A program made the translations under genes and the position numbers. Under the pieces are notes generated by a model. The model was given only the letters and a program-made list of their open reading frames with translations, did no database searches and was not told where the DNA came from. 64,000 nucleotides of DNA from positions 345,388 to 409,387 of the forward strand of contig JAAOMT010000518.1 of NCBI GenBank assembly GCA_016748015.1, given 5' to 3'. Position 1 is the stretch's first letter; each line of letters starts with the position of its first letter. Below are positions 1 through 14,060 of this stretch, one piece after another. Origin of the DNA: Geosiphon pyriformis. Lineage: Eukaryota; Glomeromycota; Glomeromycetes; Archaeosporales; Geosiphonaceae.

Positions 1-2905
<2,905 letters not shown>

Positions 2906-3493
2906 TTTATTTTATGGAAAAAAGTTTTTGGAAACAATTACGCGTAAAATTTTACTTTCTAAACGTAGGAAGTTGATTGAATTACTAACCATTAGATCCT
3001 GTTCCAACCGCGTGACGTATAGACTTGAGAAAATTTTGCAGATCGGATAAAAATTTCCATTTTTAAAGCAAAACAATATTAATTATAATTTATTATTTAA
3101 TACTTAATATTTTCATTATACATTAAAATTTGTAAAAACAATTGAACTTAATTAAATTTATGTATTTTGAATAAAATCTAAAAAGCTTAAAAATTAATAA
3201 AGTTTAACAAATTAATTAAAATTATATAAAAAGTTTAAATTTTTAATAAATATAATATTTAATTATTATCTAATTGTGTTTTTTATTATATTTAACATAT
3301 AATAAATACAGTTTATATATTTTTTATATATATAATTTATTATTTAAAGTGTTTTAAATTATGTAATATAATTTAATAATATTTATTTATTTGTAATATT
3401 TTAATTAAATATAATTTAACTATTATTTATAAATTACAACAATTTTTTAACAAATAAAATTCAAAAAAAATTATTTTTTGTCTTTTTAATTTT
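2906..3493. other. AT-rich intergenic DNA upstream of MCM6
   Basis: About 590 bases between the MCM6 start and the first LINE coding trace. The first 150 bases are of ordinary composition and probably hold the MCM6 promoter, though I see no clear element. From about 3060 the sequence becomes almost pure A/T. Positions 3301-3360 resemble an AT-rich module found near the 3' ends of the LINE copies elsewhere in the window, so part of this stretch is probably old LINE sequence. Confidence 0.5.
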
Positions 3494-4435
3494 ATGACCA
3501 TGACCAAAACAAAGAATAAAAAAGCTGCATTTAATATCTTTTTTAAGATATCTGATAAAATTTTAATTAAAAAAGTTTTTTCTATTATAAAAACAATTAA
3601 ACAAAATATCTTGAAAACTTTTTTTCCAAGTAGTAATAGTAAAAAGTTGTGTTTAGTAGTCTCTAAAGCATTTTTTTTATTTTTGGCTGATTTTTTATTA
3701 GTCAAAGTTTTTTTCAAAAAACACACATGGATTAATTTTAGTATTGTTTTTATTTTTACTAAAAGCTTAAAAATTTTTAATAATAGACTAATTAATAAGT
3801 TAGTCTTTCTAACTATTGCTATTATATCTGGTATTATTAACACTATTTCTTTAAAAATAGCCAAAAAAACCAAGAATTTCAAAAAGTGGAAACAGTTATT
3901 TGCTTTTATTATTGTTATACTAAATTTTTTTGTAATTCTAAATAAGATCTTAAATAAGATCTTTATTATATTATCTAACATATTATTTAAGATAAACCAA
4001 GATTAACTATTGACTATATTGCTGAATATAGTGTTTTTTAATAGATTTTTGTCAGTTTTAAAAGTTAAATAAAAGTTTTTTATTAGATTATCTGTTTTTA
4101 AAAACTGGACTAATCAAATAAAAACTGAATTATTTTTTCTAATTTCTAGTGTTGCTACTAGTAGTTTTTAAAAAATTATTACTAATTATCTAAAATTTGT
4201 TGAGTAAATGATTTTTATTCTGGTGTTTAATACAATTTTCAAGATTAAATTGGCTTATATTAAAACTGTTTTTTAGTTTGTATATGATTTTTTAAGTGTA
4301 AAATCAGTTATAAAAACAATATAAAGCTCTTTTGTATAAAGTCTGTTTTTTAATAATCTTTAAAAACTGCATTTTTGGTTGAACTTAAGAGCTTTGTTTA
4401 TCTAATCACTCTTAAGATTACCAAATTTTTGGTGG
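3494..4435 (+). pseudogene. Decayed LINE ORF1, left half (plus strand), cut by Ty3/gypsy insertion
   Basis: Translating the plus strand gives an AT-driven, Lys/Ile/Phe/Asn-rich version of a LINE ORF1 protein that I recognise from memory in mycorrhizal fungi. One run is open for 170 codons (3494-4006), followed by the same pattern with several stops up to LKITKFLVV at about 4405-4435. The reading breaks exactly where an LTR begins (TGTTACAG at 4436) and resumes at 15270. An equally long antisense frame exists over the same bases but has no family resemblance. Composition is far more A/T-rich than the presumed ancestor, consistent with heavy C-to-T and G-to-A change. Confidence 0.6.
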
Positions 4436-4870
4436 TGTTACAGTTGTTGACTTGAAGTCTCAAATCCAATAACAAATTTATAACTTGGTGCTTGATGGAT
4501 GTTTTGGTTTATGATTTTATCTGGAGGTTGTTTGTACCTGAAGGTATTGTTATCTGAAGGTTTTAATTGAGTTCTTTGTATAATGAACAGAAATTCAATA
4601 GTGTTTATCCATAGCTTCCTGAAACTGCAGTTTTGTCAATTTTTTTCTCAATATGATGGCTGGTATTCCTCCTGGTAAGCTATTTTCAATTGAGTGTTCT
4701 ACCCTTATTCTTGGGTCTTTTACCAGTTACTTTGATGTCAGTACTCCACACGTTATTCTCTTTCAATTAATTAGTATACAACAATAAAAATCTCAGAAAT
4801 GAAATAAAAAAGAGAAAACAAAAGAAAATAAAGAAATTAAGCCAAGACAATTTGCAAGTTAGTATTTCAT

Positions 4871-5787
4871 TGTTATTCATAGAAAAAAAATACAAGAAAA
4901 TAGTAGGAAAAACAGATAGAAAAAATAGATCAATAAGAGAATAGTATTTAGCATGTGAGCATATTGCTTAGCAATGTGAAGTATTGTCAAAGAATTATGG
5001 CACATTGTTCAGCAATAAGCATATTGCCAGAAATTACAGGCACATTGCTTGAGAAATCATGACACATTGCTCATGAATGTGCAGAATCTTGTATAACATA
5101 AATTATATATATATAACAAAAGTATTAAAAGCAGAAAAAGTAATTCCAGAAGAATTCAAGAATTCTTGGAAAATTCAATAGAGTTTTATTAATTTAGAAC
5201 AATCCTCTTTCTTCTCTATTTATTAACCCTCATTTCAAGGATAGTTGCTATTAACCAAAATAGAATTATATAAATAAAAGATCTCTTCAATTCTTCAAAT
5301 CTATGTTATTGTCGTTTGTTTGAAAATATAATCACTTTTCTATTTATTAACACTTTATGTTGATAAATACTAACTTAAATTGTCTTGACTTATTTTTAAT
5401 TTCTTATTTTCTTTTTATTTTCTTTTCTTTTGTTTGTTGACTTACTACTGATTAAAGAAATTAAACACTAAGTAATTGATGTCAAGGATAGCCTGGTAAA
5501 AGACCCAGAAATAAGGGTAAAATTATATATATTAATAGATAGCTTACCAGAAAGGCACAACTGCCAGAATAAACCAGCCACCAAGCTAAAAACAGAAATT
5601 GGGAAAACAACTTGAGAAATCAACCAAAACCAACCATAGTGAATCTCTATCCATTATACAAAGGACTCCACAACAAAACCTTCAGATAAAACAACACCTT
5701 CAGATATTACCAACAACAATATATCAATTGAGCATTAAGTTACAGGTTTGTTATTTGCTTTGAGACCCCAAATAATCATCTGTAACA
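4871..5787 (+). repeat. Solo LTR inserted inside the left LTR of copy M
   Basis: Starts TGTTATTCATAG and ends CTGTAACA, in the opposite orientation to the host element, and resembles the 36372-37102 LTR near both ends. Flanks are TCAT (4867-4870) and CTGT (5788-5791), whereas the uninterrupted right LTR of copy M has CCGT at that place. Both flanks are therefore explained as decayed copies of a 4-bp duplication of CCGT. No internal coding sequence remains. It contains a cluster of CAYATTGYT-type repeats (about 4958-5095). Confidence 0.75.
4958..5095. repeat. CAYATTGYT short repeats inside solo LTR
   Basis: At least five copies of CATATTGCT, CACATTGTT or CACATTGCT spaced 20-30 bases apart, some followed by the inverted form AGCAATGTG, so that CATATTGCTTAGCAATGTG is an imperfect palindrome. 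The position in the first third of an LTR suggests a transcription-factor binding array, but that is inference. Confidence 0.6.
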
Positions 5788-6014
5788 CTGTCAATAGCCA
5801 TAATCAAAAGCTATTGTTCCAGTGTAGTTAAATATTATTTGTTATCAACATGAAGTATTGATAGTGAAGAGTAAAATTAGAGATAGTAAATAATTATTTA
5901 TTGATAGTTGTGATATTGGAAGATTGCTTAGATCAAATCTAAACTGAAAGGTCTGTTTTTTCTACTTCTAACACTATTGCTATATATACATAATTGAGAT
6001 TTCTTAATTCCTCA

Positions 6015-6170
6015 ATTCTTCACATCAGGAATCCTGGAATTCCTAGAATCCTGTAATTTTTTTTGAGAGGAATTCTGGAATTCTGGAATCCTGCAATTTT
6101 TTGTATAAGAATTCTGAAATTTCTGGAATCTTACAATTTCTCTTGAGAGGAATCCTGGAATTTTACATTT
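6015..6170. repeat. GGAATTCTGG-type tandem repeats in copy M left LTR
   Basis: Imperfect tandem units built from GGAATTCTGGAATCCTGCAATTT alternations with TTGAGAG or TGTATAAG spacers. The same array lies at 15060-15200 in the right LTR. The LTRs of copy P hold only a shortened version (about 30371-30430 and 36440-36485), so repeat number varies within the family. Confidence 0.7.
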
Positions 6171-6234
6171 ATTACGGCTACTTCTGATTGGCTAATTTAT
6201 ATACTAATATACTTTTTATATTTTATGAGTAACA

Positions 6235-6251
6235 TTATTCCCTTTTTTTAA
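6235..6251 (-). other. Polypurine tract of copy M
   Basis: Directly inside the 3' LTR, the minus strand reads a purine run ending AAAAAAGGGAATAA immediately before TGTTACTC. Copy P has the equivalent AAAAAGGAGAGAATAA at 36356-36371. This is the expected site for plus-strand DNA priming in an LTR element. Confidence 0.65.
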
Positions 6252-6799
6252 TATTGAGTTCTATCGAGATCTCCTAATTTTAGTTCTTTGTTGTTGAGTA
6301 TTTCTTGAATTTTTTTTCAAGAATTATTTGTGTTATCTTGCTTTGTAACTTTTTGAATTGGGCATTGGTTATTCTTCTTATCTGGTTGATAGTAATGTCG
6401 TTTATTACTAGATTAAGTAAGATTTCTGGTTGGTCTTAAAATCCAGCATGCAATTAATAGATGGCTTTTGTTTGTATTGTTATATTGTTTCTTTTCACAA
6501 ATTTCTTAAGTTGTTGTAATATTGTTGTATTAAATAATTATTTTGTTTTATCTGTATATAAGTTCTGAATATTCAAATGCTGTTTCAAGTAAAAGTAACA
6601 AAAGTTTTTTGGAAATTGTTGTATCCACTACAACCAAGTTTCTTTAGTCATTTCTTGATATATGGTGACACTTGTTGGCTCTTTTATTACCAATTTTACT
6701 TTCAGAATTATTTTGTCAACAGCATTTTCTGTTTTCTTCTGTACTTTGTATTGCAGTATTTTCTTGGTATCTCTGTATCTAATAGTTTATTAATTGATG

Positions 6800-9715
6800 G
6801 TAATTTCCATATTCTGTTGTTGAATTAATTAAAAGAGTTGTTGTGCTAGTAAGTAAATGTCATTAGTAATTTCCATTTTTCTGTTGTCTTTTATTACATC
6901 TACCATGTCTGTTTATATTCTTTATTTTTGTTCAATTTGATGTATTTGGTTCAATGATTATTATTGGTTCTAGATCTTGTGGAATTTCATCTGGTTGGAC
7001 TAGTATTCATTGTACTTCTAATTGTAGAATATTACTGGTAGATAATAATACTATATGATAATATTGTTTCAATTAATTACTATATGCTGTTTTGGTTAAA
7101 ATTTTGTTGTTTAACCTTAATTTATAAGTTCTATTTCCAAGAATTTCTTCTATGTAAAATAGTTCATCCCATTTGGGGTCAAATTTTTCACTTTATTGTT
7201 TTTCCACTTTAGTATGATGTAGAAGTACTTTGTCTCCAATCTTGAATTCAACTGGTTTCTCTGATAGTTGGTTATTGTGTCTTTTTTTTTGTCTTTCTTG
7301 TGACTTTTAAATGTTATCAGCTGCTTTTTGTCATGTGTTTTCTAATGTCTCCATTAAGTCATATGTTCTTTTCAACAATGTTCTTTGAAAATTCTCTTCC
7401 ATTATTGGTTCTATTGGATATGTTTTGACTTCTATCTCAATTGGTAATGTTGCTGTTCTACTATATACTAATTTGAATAGTGTTGCTTGTGTAGTGTCTT
7501 GTTTCATTGTTCGATAAGTAAATAATACTGATGGTATAATCAAGTTCCATTCATCCTGGTTCTCTTTGCTGATTTTGGCAATGGCTTCACACAATGTTCT
7601 GTTAAACTTTTCAATTAGCCCATTTGTTTGTGGATGGTATGGTGATGATAATATTCTTTTTATCCCAAATCTTTGACTTAATTCTGTTAATATTCTATTT
7701 ACAAAGTGAGTTTCTTGATCTGATAACAATTCTTTTGGACATTTGTATTAACAGATCAAGTTTTAATAAACGAATTTGGCAATAGATTCTGCATCTGCTC
7801 TTTGAATGGCTTTTGCTTCTGGCTATTTTGTGAGATAATTCATGACTACTGCAATATATCTGTTGTCTCTGCTGGTGATTGTTAATGGTTTGACTAAGTT
7901 AATTCCAATACAATTAAATAGTTGTCCCACTTTAATTGGTCTTAATGGTTCACTGGGTTTTGTTCCTTCTCTTTTCTGGCAAGCATCACAATTTTGAACA
8001 TATTGTATAATGTCTGGATACATTAATAGTCAATAATATCTTTTTCTGATTTTTTCTATGGTTGCTTCTTTATAAAAATGTTCTGCTGTTAGATCTAAGT
8101 ACATGTTGAATAATATTGTCTCTTTCTCTGGTTCTGTAATTACTCTGGTTAGTTGATCTGAATTTCTTTTGTTTTTCTGATAAAGTATATTTTGATAGTT
8201 GATAAAATTTTTTGATTGTTGTTTTATGTTGTTTTGTTCTTTTTGAGATAATTTTTCCTTGAACAATTGAGTATTTATATAATATTGGAGCTGTTGGTAT
8301 TTTTGTATATTCATTTTTTGTTATATTTTTGGGTTGAAATGTTTTTAGATTTGTCTTATTCATGACAATCTATCGGCATTTCCATTTTCTTTTCCTTTTT
8401 TATAATGTACTGTATAATTAAATAGTGAAAGTTCTATTTTTCATTTGGCATGGCAATTGTCTCCAAATTTTTGTTTTTGAATTAAAGTTAATCTTTTGTA
8501 ATTAGTGTATACATCAAATTTTTGACTTAAGTATTTTTTCCATTTGATGACAGCCCAATAGATAGTTAAGTATTCTAGTGCTGGAGTTCCATAATTCTTT
8601 TTAGCTGAACTTAAGCTTCTACTGGCATAAGCTACTGGATGCTCTCTTCCATCTGGTCCTCTCTATAATAGTACTATTCTCAATGCTTGACCTGATATAT
8701 TGGTGGTAATGATGAATAGTTTGTTGTAATCTGGATACATTAATACTAGAGCTTGAATAAGCTTTCTTTTTAATATGTCAAAAGCTTCTTGTTGGGCTTC
8801 TGTTTATTCATATTTCATATTTTTGGTTTGTAAATGATAGAGTGGCTGAGCTAATTTTGAGAAGTCTTTGATAAAGTGGCAATAGTAGTCTGTGAATTCC
8901 AAAAATGCTCTTAGTTCTGTCAAATTGGTTGGTACTGAAAAATTCTTTACTATTGTGATTTTATTTGGATCTGTTTTGATGCTATCTTTGCTTACTACAT
9001 GTCCCAAAAACTTGAGTTCTGTTTTTTCAAAGAAGTATTTGGTTGCATTTAGCTTTAATCTGGCTTTTTTTAATCTTTCAAATACTTGTTAAAGATAATG
9101 TAGATGATCATCAAATGTTTTTGAGAACACATTGGTGTTATCCAAATATACAACTACTGATTTCCATAGTAGCCCAGTATAAACAATTTCTATAAGTCAC
9201 TGAAAAGTGGCTGGAGTATTCATCAAGCCAAATGGCATTACTTCAAATTCAAAGTTTTTTTCTCAAGTTGTAAAAGCTGTTTTTTCTTTGTCTTCTGGTT
9301 TCATGGTTACTTGTCAGTAACTACTGTCTAAATCTAGTGTCGAGAACCATTTTTTTCTTCAAAAGTGTTGAACAATTCTTGGATCTTTGGAGTTGGGTAG
9401 TTATCTCCTTTGATTACTCTATTCAGTTTACAGTAATCTATACAGAAGTGAATTTTCCCATTTTTCTTATGAACTAGTACTACTGGTAATAACCATGGGC
9501 TCATTGATGGCTAAATTAGCCTATTGTTAAGCATCTGATTGATTTCTTAATAAATGATCTCATGGCTGGCTGGTGGTATTCTGTATGCTCTTTGTTTAAT
9601 CAGCATTGCATCTTCAGTTTTGATTTGATGCTGAATTATGTCAGTTCTGCCAAATTTGTTTTCACTGGTGAAGATGTCATTGAAATTGTTGAGTAGCATC
9701 TTGAGTTGCATATGT
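6800..9715 (-). pseudogene. Copy M pol: reverse transcriptase, RNase H, integrase (broken)
   Basis: Read on the minus strand. RT begins near 9610 with the ASHEI segment; motif A TLDLDSSY is near 9330 and the catalytic box reads YLDN near 9150, not YxDD. The connection region contains FLGHVVSKDSIKTDP (about 9025-8970). RNase H and tether follow to about 8350. Integrase has a CDAC zinc motif (about 7990), the DDE core with IGINLVKPL (about 7890; the first catalytic Asp is Asn), LLSDQETHFV (about 7725) and PQTNGLIEKFNRTL (about 7610, Glu intact), then a chromodomain-like tail. Stops such as TLENT-TGA-QKA replace Trp or Gln codons that are intact in copy P. Several frameshifts are present. Function: reverse transcription and integration, now lost. 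Confidence 0.85.
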
Positions 9716-10818
9716 TATAGTGGGTCTAAGTTTCTTAAGTTCATTTGTTTTAATTGTTTTGGTTGGAGCAGATAACATTTTTCTCGTCTGTATATTGTTT
9801 GTAATATAATATCCACATATTCATACAGTTGTGGAAAGTTTGGAATGGGGTTTGGTGGTTGTTCCTCAATTTCAGTGGTTAAGTATCCAATAGTAATTCC
9901 TTCTGGTATCTCTATAATGTTTTTCGTGTTGTTGTAAATGGGGATTTTAATGTGACCATGATTCTTGGCTGGTATGTGTAAATTAATTAATCTAATCTCT
10001 CTTAATTCACAAAATTGTGCTTCTGCTTCAAAAATTTGAACCTGATCCTTCACTTTTCTCTCTATAGTTACCATGTACCAGTTATATAGTGGAATAGAAA
10101 TTGGTTGATGAATGGAAATAATTTTTTCTTTGTCAATAACCTCTTCCTCTGCCATATTAACTGGTACATCTATTCTACCTATGGACCCAAATCTTTGTAT
10201 CTCTCTTGCTGTTATTCCTAATTTTTCTCTGTTTCCCACTAATACTAATTGAGCTACTCTAATCAGAGATAAGAATATTGCCTGTGCTATCTTTTTGTTT
10301 GGATCTATAGTATAGGCTTTTTCTGAGTCATTTTGTAGCATAGTAATGATATTTTCTATGTATCCTGCATCAATTATTTTTTCTCTAATGTTGATTTCCT
10401 TTTTTACTAAGCTACTCCTAAATATTAGCTGTACTATTGTTGTTGCTAAAATTTCCAGTGCTATTTTGAGATCAATACAGATGCACAAATGGGATTCTAA
10501 TTTGATGGGATCTTTTTCTGGATATCTCAAATTAAACTCTGCATTAGTATTATGCACCTGTTCTGGCATAATACCTTCATCATTATTACTGAACCATTTA
10601 AGTTTTTGTTCCTTGGTAAGATCAAAAAGTGTGATAAATGTTTTGAGATTTAAATTGACATCTGAATCATTATTATTTCTATTGTTATTTTGAGTGGAGC
10701 TGAAACCGTTGTTTTCATTATTATCATTGTTAGAGTTTGAATCAGAATTGAAAATTGATTCCAATTCTGATGCACAGTTGTTGATTGGCTCATCTTCCTT
10801 TGGAATTGTGTAGATCAT
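9715..10818 (-). CDS. Retrotransposon polyprotein segment with dUTPase-like domain (367 aa open)
   Basis: The longest intact reading frame of copy M. After an Asn/Ser-rich acidic start (about residues 1-60), residues 85-215 align with the five trimeric-dUTPase motifs: 1, AEFNLRYP (family AGFDLxYx); 2, FRSSLVKK (PRSGLAxK); 3, IDAGYIEN, keeping the catalytic Asp and the uracil-stacking Tyr; 4, PNKKIAQAIF; 5, RFGSIGRID (GFGSTG). A beta-rich segment with EIPEGITIGYLTTE follows and leads into RT. Three Asp-to-Asn changes in or next to motif 1 are all TpG to TpA. The proposed role is dUTP hydrolysis to limit uracil in element cDNA; activity of this copy is doubtful. It is one segment of a longer pol polyprotein and the ATG at 10818 may not be the natural start. 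Confidence 0.7.
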   Translation of the reverse strand: MIYTIPKEDEPINNCASELESIFNSDSNSNNDNNENNGFSSTQNNNRNNNDSDVNLNLKTFITLFDLTKEQKLKWFSNNDEGIMPEQVHNTNAEFNLRYPEKDPIKLESHLCICIDLKIALEILATTIVQLIFRSSLVKKEINIREKIIDAGYIENIITMLQNDSEKAYTIDPNKKIAQAIFLSLIRVAQLVLVGNREKLGITAREIQRFGSIGRIDVPVNMAEEEVIDKEKIISIHQPISIPLYNWYMVTIERKVKDQVQIFEAEAQFCELREIRLINLHIPAKNHGHIKIPIYNNTKNIIEIPEGITIGYLTTEIEEQPPNPIPNFPQLYEYVDIILQTIYRREKCYLLQPKQLKQMNLRNLDPL

Positions 10819-10860
10819 GTGTAGTAATAAATTGTAAATGAGATCACATTCATTACAATA

Positions 10861-11217
10861 CTAGAAGTCATATGAAATCAAACAGTGATTACATAATTGA
10901 GTGTTTATTTCTTCCAAGCACTGTTCTTGTTCTTCTCTGGTTGGTGCCAAATTTTGATAGTGCTTATAAAATTCTTTTGGGCCTTTTTCCAGGTCCAGAA
11001 AAGCATCTGGGTTGGAAATCAGAATAATGTTGACTGGTTTCAGAGAGTTGTTCTTGATTTCCAATATTTTGCTGGGCATGGCACTTTCTACTTTGGCATT
11101 CACCATTCGCCAAATCTTGTTTTTATCATGTGGGTAACCATCCAAATAAAAAATTGCTTGGTGCCAAGTGGCAGTAATAGGCATCCTACAACTTACCCAG
11201 TTGCTGATGAGAATCAT
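10861..11217 (-). pseudogene. Copy M pol linker with acidic/Cys segment
   Basis: A 118-codon open run on the minus strand between protease and dUTPase, in frame with a Cys-rich segment upstream (KCQDCGKKL near 11455). It contains YPHDKNKIWRM and LAPTREEQEQCLEE and ends in LCNHCLISYDF, followed by a stop where the same frame continues YCNECDLIYN. Paired Cys-x2-Cys at both ends suggests a zinc-binding module. I know of no function; it belongs to the same polyprotein. Confidence 0.6.
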
Positions 11218-11699
11218 GTATTGGCATAAAGTGTCGTATGTTCCTCCTTATTCAGGAATGTTGTTCCACATTCCTTTGTCAAGTAATTGTTCTCCACAAG
11301 CAAGATATGGTTTGTTGTCCCACTTGCCTTGTTATTTTGAGTAGTCATATCATTTTCGGTGGCACAGCTTGTAGTAATAATGTGTTCATATCCAGTAATC
11401 TTTGTTGGACACGATCCAAACTTCTATGGAAGAAAGTTTTTTGCCACAATCTTGGCATTTGAGTGGAATATGTGGCAGTTGTTTTAGTAGCTTATGTGAC
11501 TAGGATCTCTCCCAACCATTAGTTATTTCTTTGGTTGCTGTGTCTTCTTCTGTTGTGTTCTTTTCCTTACCTTTTCTTTTATCATCCCAGAAAAGTATTA
11601 GTAATAGCTTGTTGTGTTTAGTGTTGGCCCAGAAGACTTGGTATGCTTTTCAGGTAGGTTTTCTTTCTTTTTCTTCTAACTCAATAAGTGGTTTGTCAT

Positions 11700-12260
11700 C
11701 AGAAGTGGTTTTAAAGTAACCATAAGTGGCTGGCATGCATGTGTGGTAGCCATTCTGACTGAGTTGCAGTTCTTGGGTGTTCCAGTCAAGCATAGTATTA
11801 GCTTTTGACAGCTAGTTGTTTTTAACAAGAGCCTGATACTGAGTTGCTTCCATTACCAATACCTTGATCAGTATTATGATGTTGTTGACTTCAAATGGGA
11901 AGTTGTCTATTTCACCAATCAGAGTTTTGGTTACTCCATTAGCAGTGATTATATGCACACTGGCAGCACAATCAACTTGGCGACCTAATTAGTTTATGAG
12001 TTGTCGTGTAATAATACTACTAGCTAATTCACTGTCTAAGATCAGTTTAATGTGCTGCCTATCAACTTTAACATCAGTATACATCGCAGTAATGGGTTTT
12101 GATTCTAGGGCAGCTTTACTGAATAGTGATATTTCAACTGGTTCCTTGAATTCAAAAGAGAAGATAGTGGTAAGTGATTTGTCTTCTGTAATGGTTGCTG
12201 ACGGAATATTGTTGGTAAGTGAGTTTTAGTTGACTTCTGATTTGTTAGATGTGGCATCTT
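11700..12260 (-). pseudogene. Copy M aspartic protease region (broken)
   Basis: Minus strand near 12050 reads KLILDSELASSIITRQL, the retropepsin active-site region in which the expected D-S/T-G triad is DSE, so Gly is lost by a G-to-A change. Further down are IITANGVTKTLIGEI (about 11960-11920) and the flap/dimer region VLVMEATQYQALV (about 11860-11820). Stops interrupt it after QLIN and after LVKNN. It would have cleaved Gag-Pol. Confidence 0.65.
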
Positions 12261-12699
12261 TTGGGATAATCAGGAGACTTAAATAGTTCTAGAAATTTGG
12301 GTTTTGAATGTACTCGGTGCCTGAATTCCATTGTCGAGATCTTGATGGTCGCATAGAGGAACTGGGAATCAGTTAATGGACTACTATTGACAATCTTAAG
12401 CTTTGTTGTGTCAGTTTTGGTCTTTGGGTTCTATTTTAAGGTAAGTTCTGTGGCAGTGTTTGAATTTGTTGGGGCTGATAAATTACCTGAGACTGCAAGT
12501 GATAAATGGGTTGGAACTGCAATTGATAAACGACGAGTACTGAGGACTAATAAATTGGTGGTTGATAGATTAGCTGTTGTATTATAGATATGTAACTCAG
12601 TTGATATAGTGCTGTGTTGAGTTAATAATTTGGAGCTTGAAACTGGTAATTGGGGTTTTAATATTGATTTCCCAATCATGAGTTATTATTATAAAATCA

Positions 12700-12775
12700 G
12701 CAGTCGGCTTTAATGTGGCCTTGTTTACCACAGTTATGGCAGACATGCATCTCTTGTTGCCATGGCTGATTTGAA
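12700..12775 (-). pseudogene. Copy M nucleocapsid CCHC zinc knuckle
   Basis: Minus strand near 12755-12715 reads CHNCGKQGHIKADC, a canonical C-x2-C-x4-H-x4-C knuckle that binds element RNA. The next codon is a stop (TGA), followed by a Gln/Asn-rich stretch with more stops. Confidence 0.8.
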
Positions 12776-12846
12776 GATAAAGATGATGATAGACATGACT
12801 GATTTTGGAAATGATTCATGTTTCTTGAATTATTGTGTTGTGGTGG

Positions 12847-14060
12847 TTAATAAATTGCACAATTGTCAGCTAAGTATCTTTCCAATTTCTGATTAATTGA
12901 ATCACTGAGTTGTTTCAATTTGGAATCCAAGTCAGATGATTTATTTATGACTAAGTTAATAGCTTGGACATAGTTTGTTTTAAGTTCTGCTAATTCAAAA
13001 TCTCTTGCATTGATAACTGCATTCTGGAGGATTTGTGAGTGCATTGGACATACGTGTTGGAGAAGACTATTGCGCAGTCCACAGATAAACTGGTTTAAAA
13101 TCTGTGGTGCTGTAAAATAGTTAGCTTGGATTGCTTGAATTTGGCACAAGTTCTTGTAAAAGTGTCCAAAGTAAGTGATAACTGTTTTAGTTTCTTCCTG
13201 TTTGATTGTAGTGAAAGTGTTGGCTAGGCAATTAATACTGTCATTATTACTGAAATATTCCAAGAATGCAGTTTTAAATTCCTGGAATGTTTAAGATTTA
13301 GCGGCTAAACTTTGATACCACAAGTTGGTAGTATCCTGTAGAAAATAGAAAATCACTTGAAGGGCTCTGTTGTCATTTCATCTTTATTGGTAAATTTTTC
13401 TATTTTGGCAATTGAAGCATAGACCATTGGTTGTTGTTGTGGTTGCTGCTGGATTTGTTGTTGAGATAGCAGTTGTGGCTGTTGTTGCTGTTCAGCAATT
13501 GGTGGAACTAGTGGTGGATTGATCACAATTACTGAAGGTAAGTATTATTGATTATTAATGTTGGGATTTTGATTGCTCTGGTTTTTCAGGGTTTGATTAA
13601 CTGGAGTTTTAATTTCTGAATTTTCTAGAATCAGGTTTTGTTTGCTAGTTTCCTGATCACTACCCTCTTCTTCCTTGAAGTTGGTTATTTCCCAAAGACT
13701 AACAGCTCCGAAATCTGATTGTGGTAGTGGTAATCGAATTCCTAATGGCATTGGGGATCATGATTTAAATCCCTCAAAGTAATCGCTATATGTTCCTAGT
13801 AATTCTGTTTTCTTTTGTTTACTTTGGAATAGAATTTTGTTCAATAGTGTGGTCACATTTGTGGTGAACATGTCTGTTGATGTTATATTGATAGTGCTTC
13901 CAAGTGTGTAATAATATAATAGATTGGCCGGAGAATCAAATCTTTGTTTCTTCCAAGTGGGTAGTTGGATTTGCTTTGGGGTTCCTGCTGGTGTTTGTAG
14001 CCTTTCTTTTCTTTTATCAGCAAACATGATAGAAAAATCTTTGTTTGGTGTATTTTTCAA
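12847..14060 (-). pseudogene. Copy M gag (broken)
   Basis: Three open runs on the minus strand: 14060-13758 (basic N-terminal part, KKQRFDSP), 13751-13545 (acidic, Asn/Gln-rich) and 13263-12847 (retrotransposon gag/capsid domain, FLEYFSNND and FGHFYKNLCQIQA, then a coiled C-terminal part). Between them lie a Gln-rich stretch (13430-13500) and FYFLQDTTNLWYQSLAAKS (about 13350-13290) followed by a stop. Together they form one gag interrupted by at least three stops or shifts. Confidence 0.65.

Larger units (their letters stand above)
4436..6234 (-). repeat. 3' LTR of copy M (leftmost), interrupted by a solo LTR
   Basis: Begins TGTTACAG and ends GTAACA, matching the right LTR at 14391-15269 along 4436-4870 and 5788-6234. 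The extra 917 bases (4871-5787) are a separate inserted LTR. Without it this LTR would be about 880 bases, the same as its partner. Confidence 0.85.

Noticed and set aside
3427-4006. Two long overlapping frames on opposite strands (184 and 170 codons), which could suggest a sense/antisense gene pair
   Set aside because: In DNA this poor in G and C, long frames rich in Lys, Ile, Phe and Asn arise easily. Only the plus-strand frame matches the LINE ORF1 pattern and continues in decayed form beyond it.
4958-5095. CRISPR-like array
   Set aside because: Repeats are 9 bases, imperfect and partly inverted, in a fungal LTR; no spacers of constant length and no cas genes.
9715-10818. A host gene captured next to the transposon
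   Set aside because: The same domain, in the same place before RT, is present in copy P at 31800-32900, so it belongs to the element.
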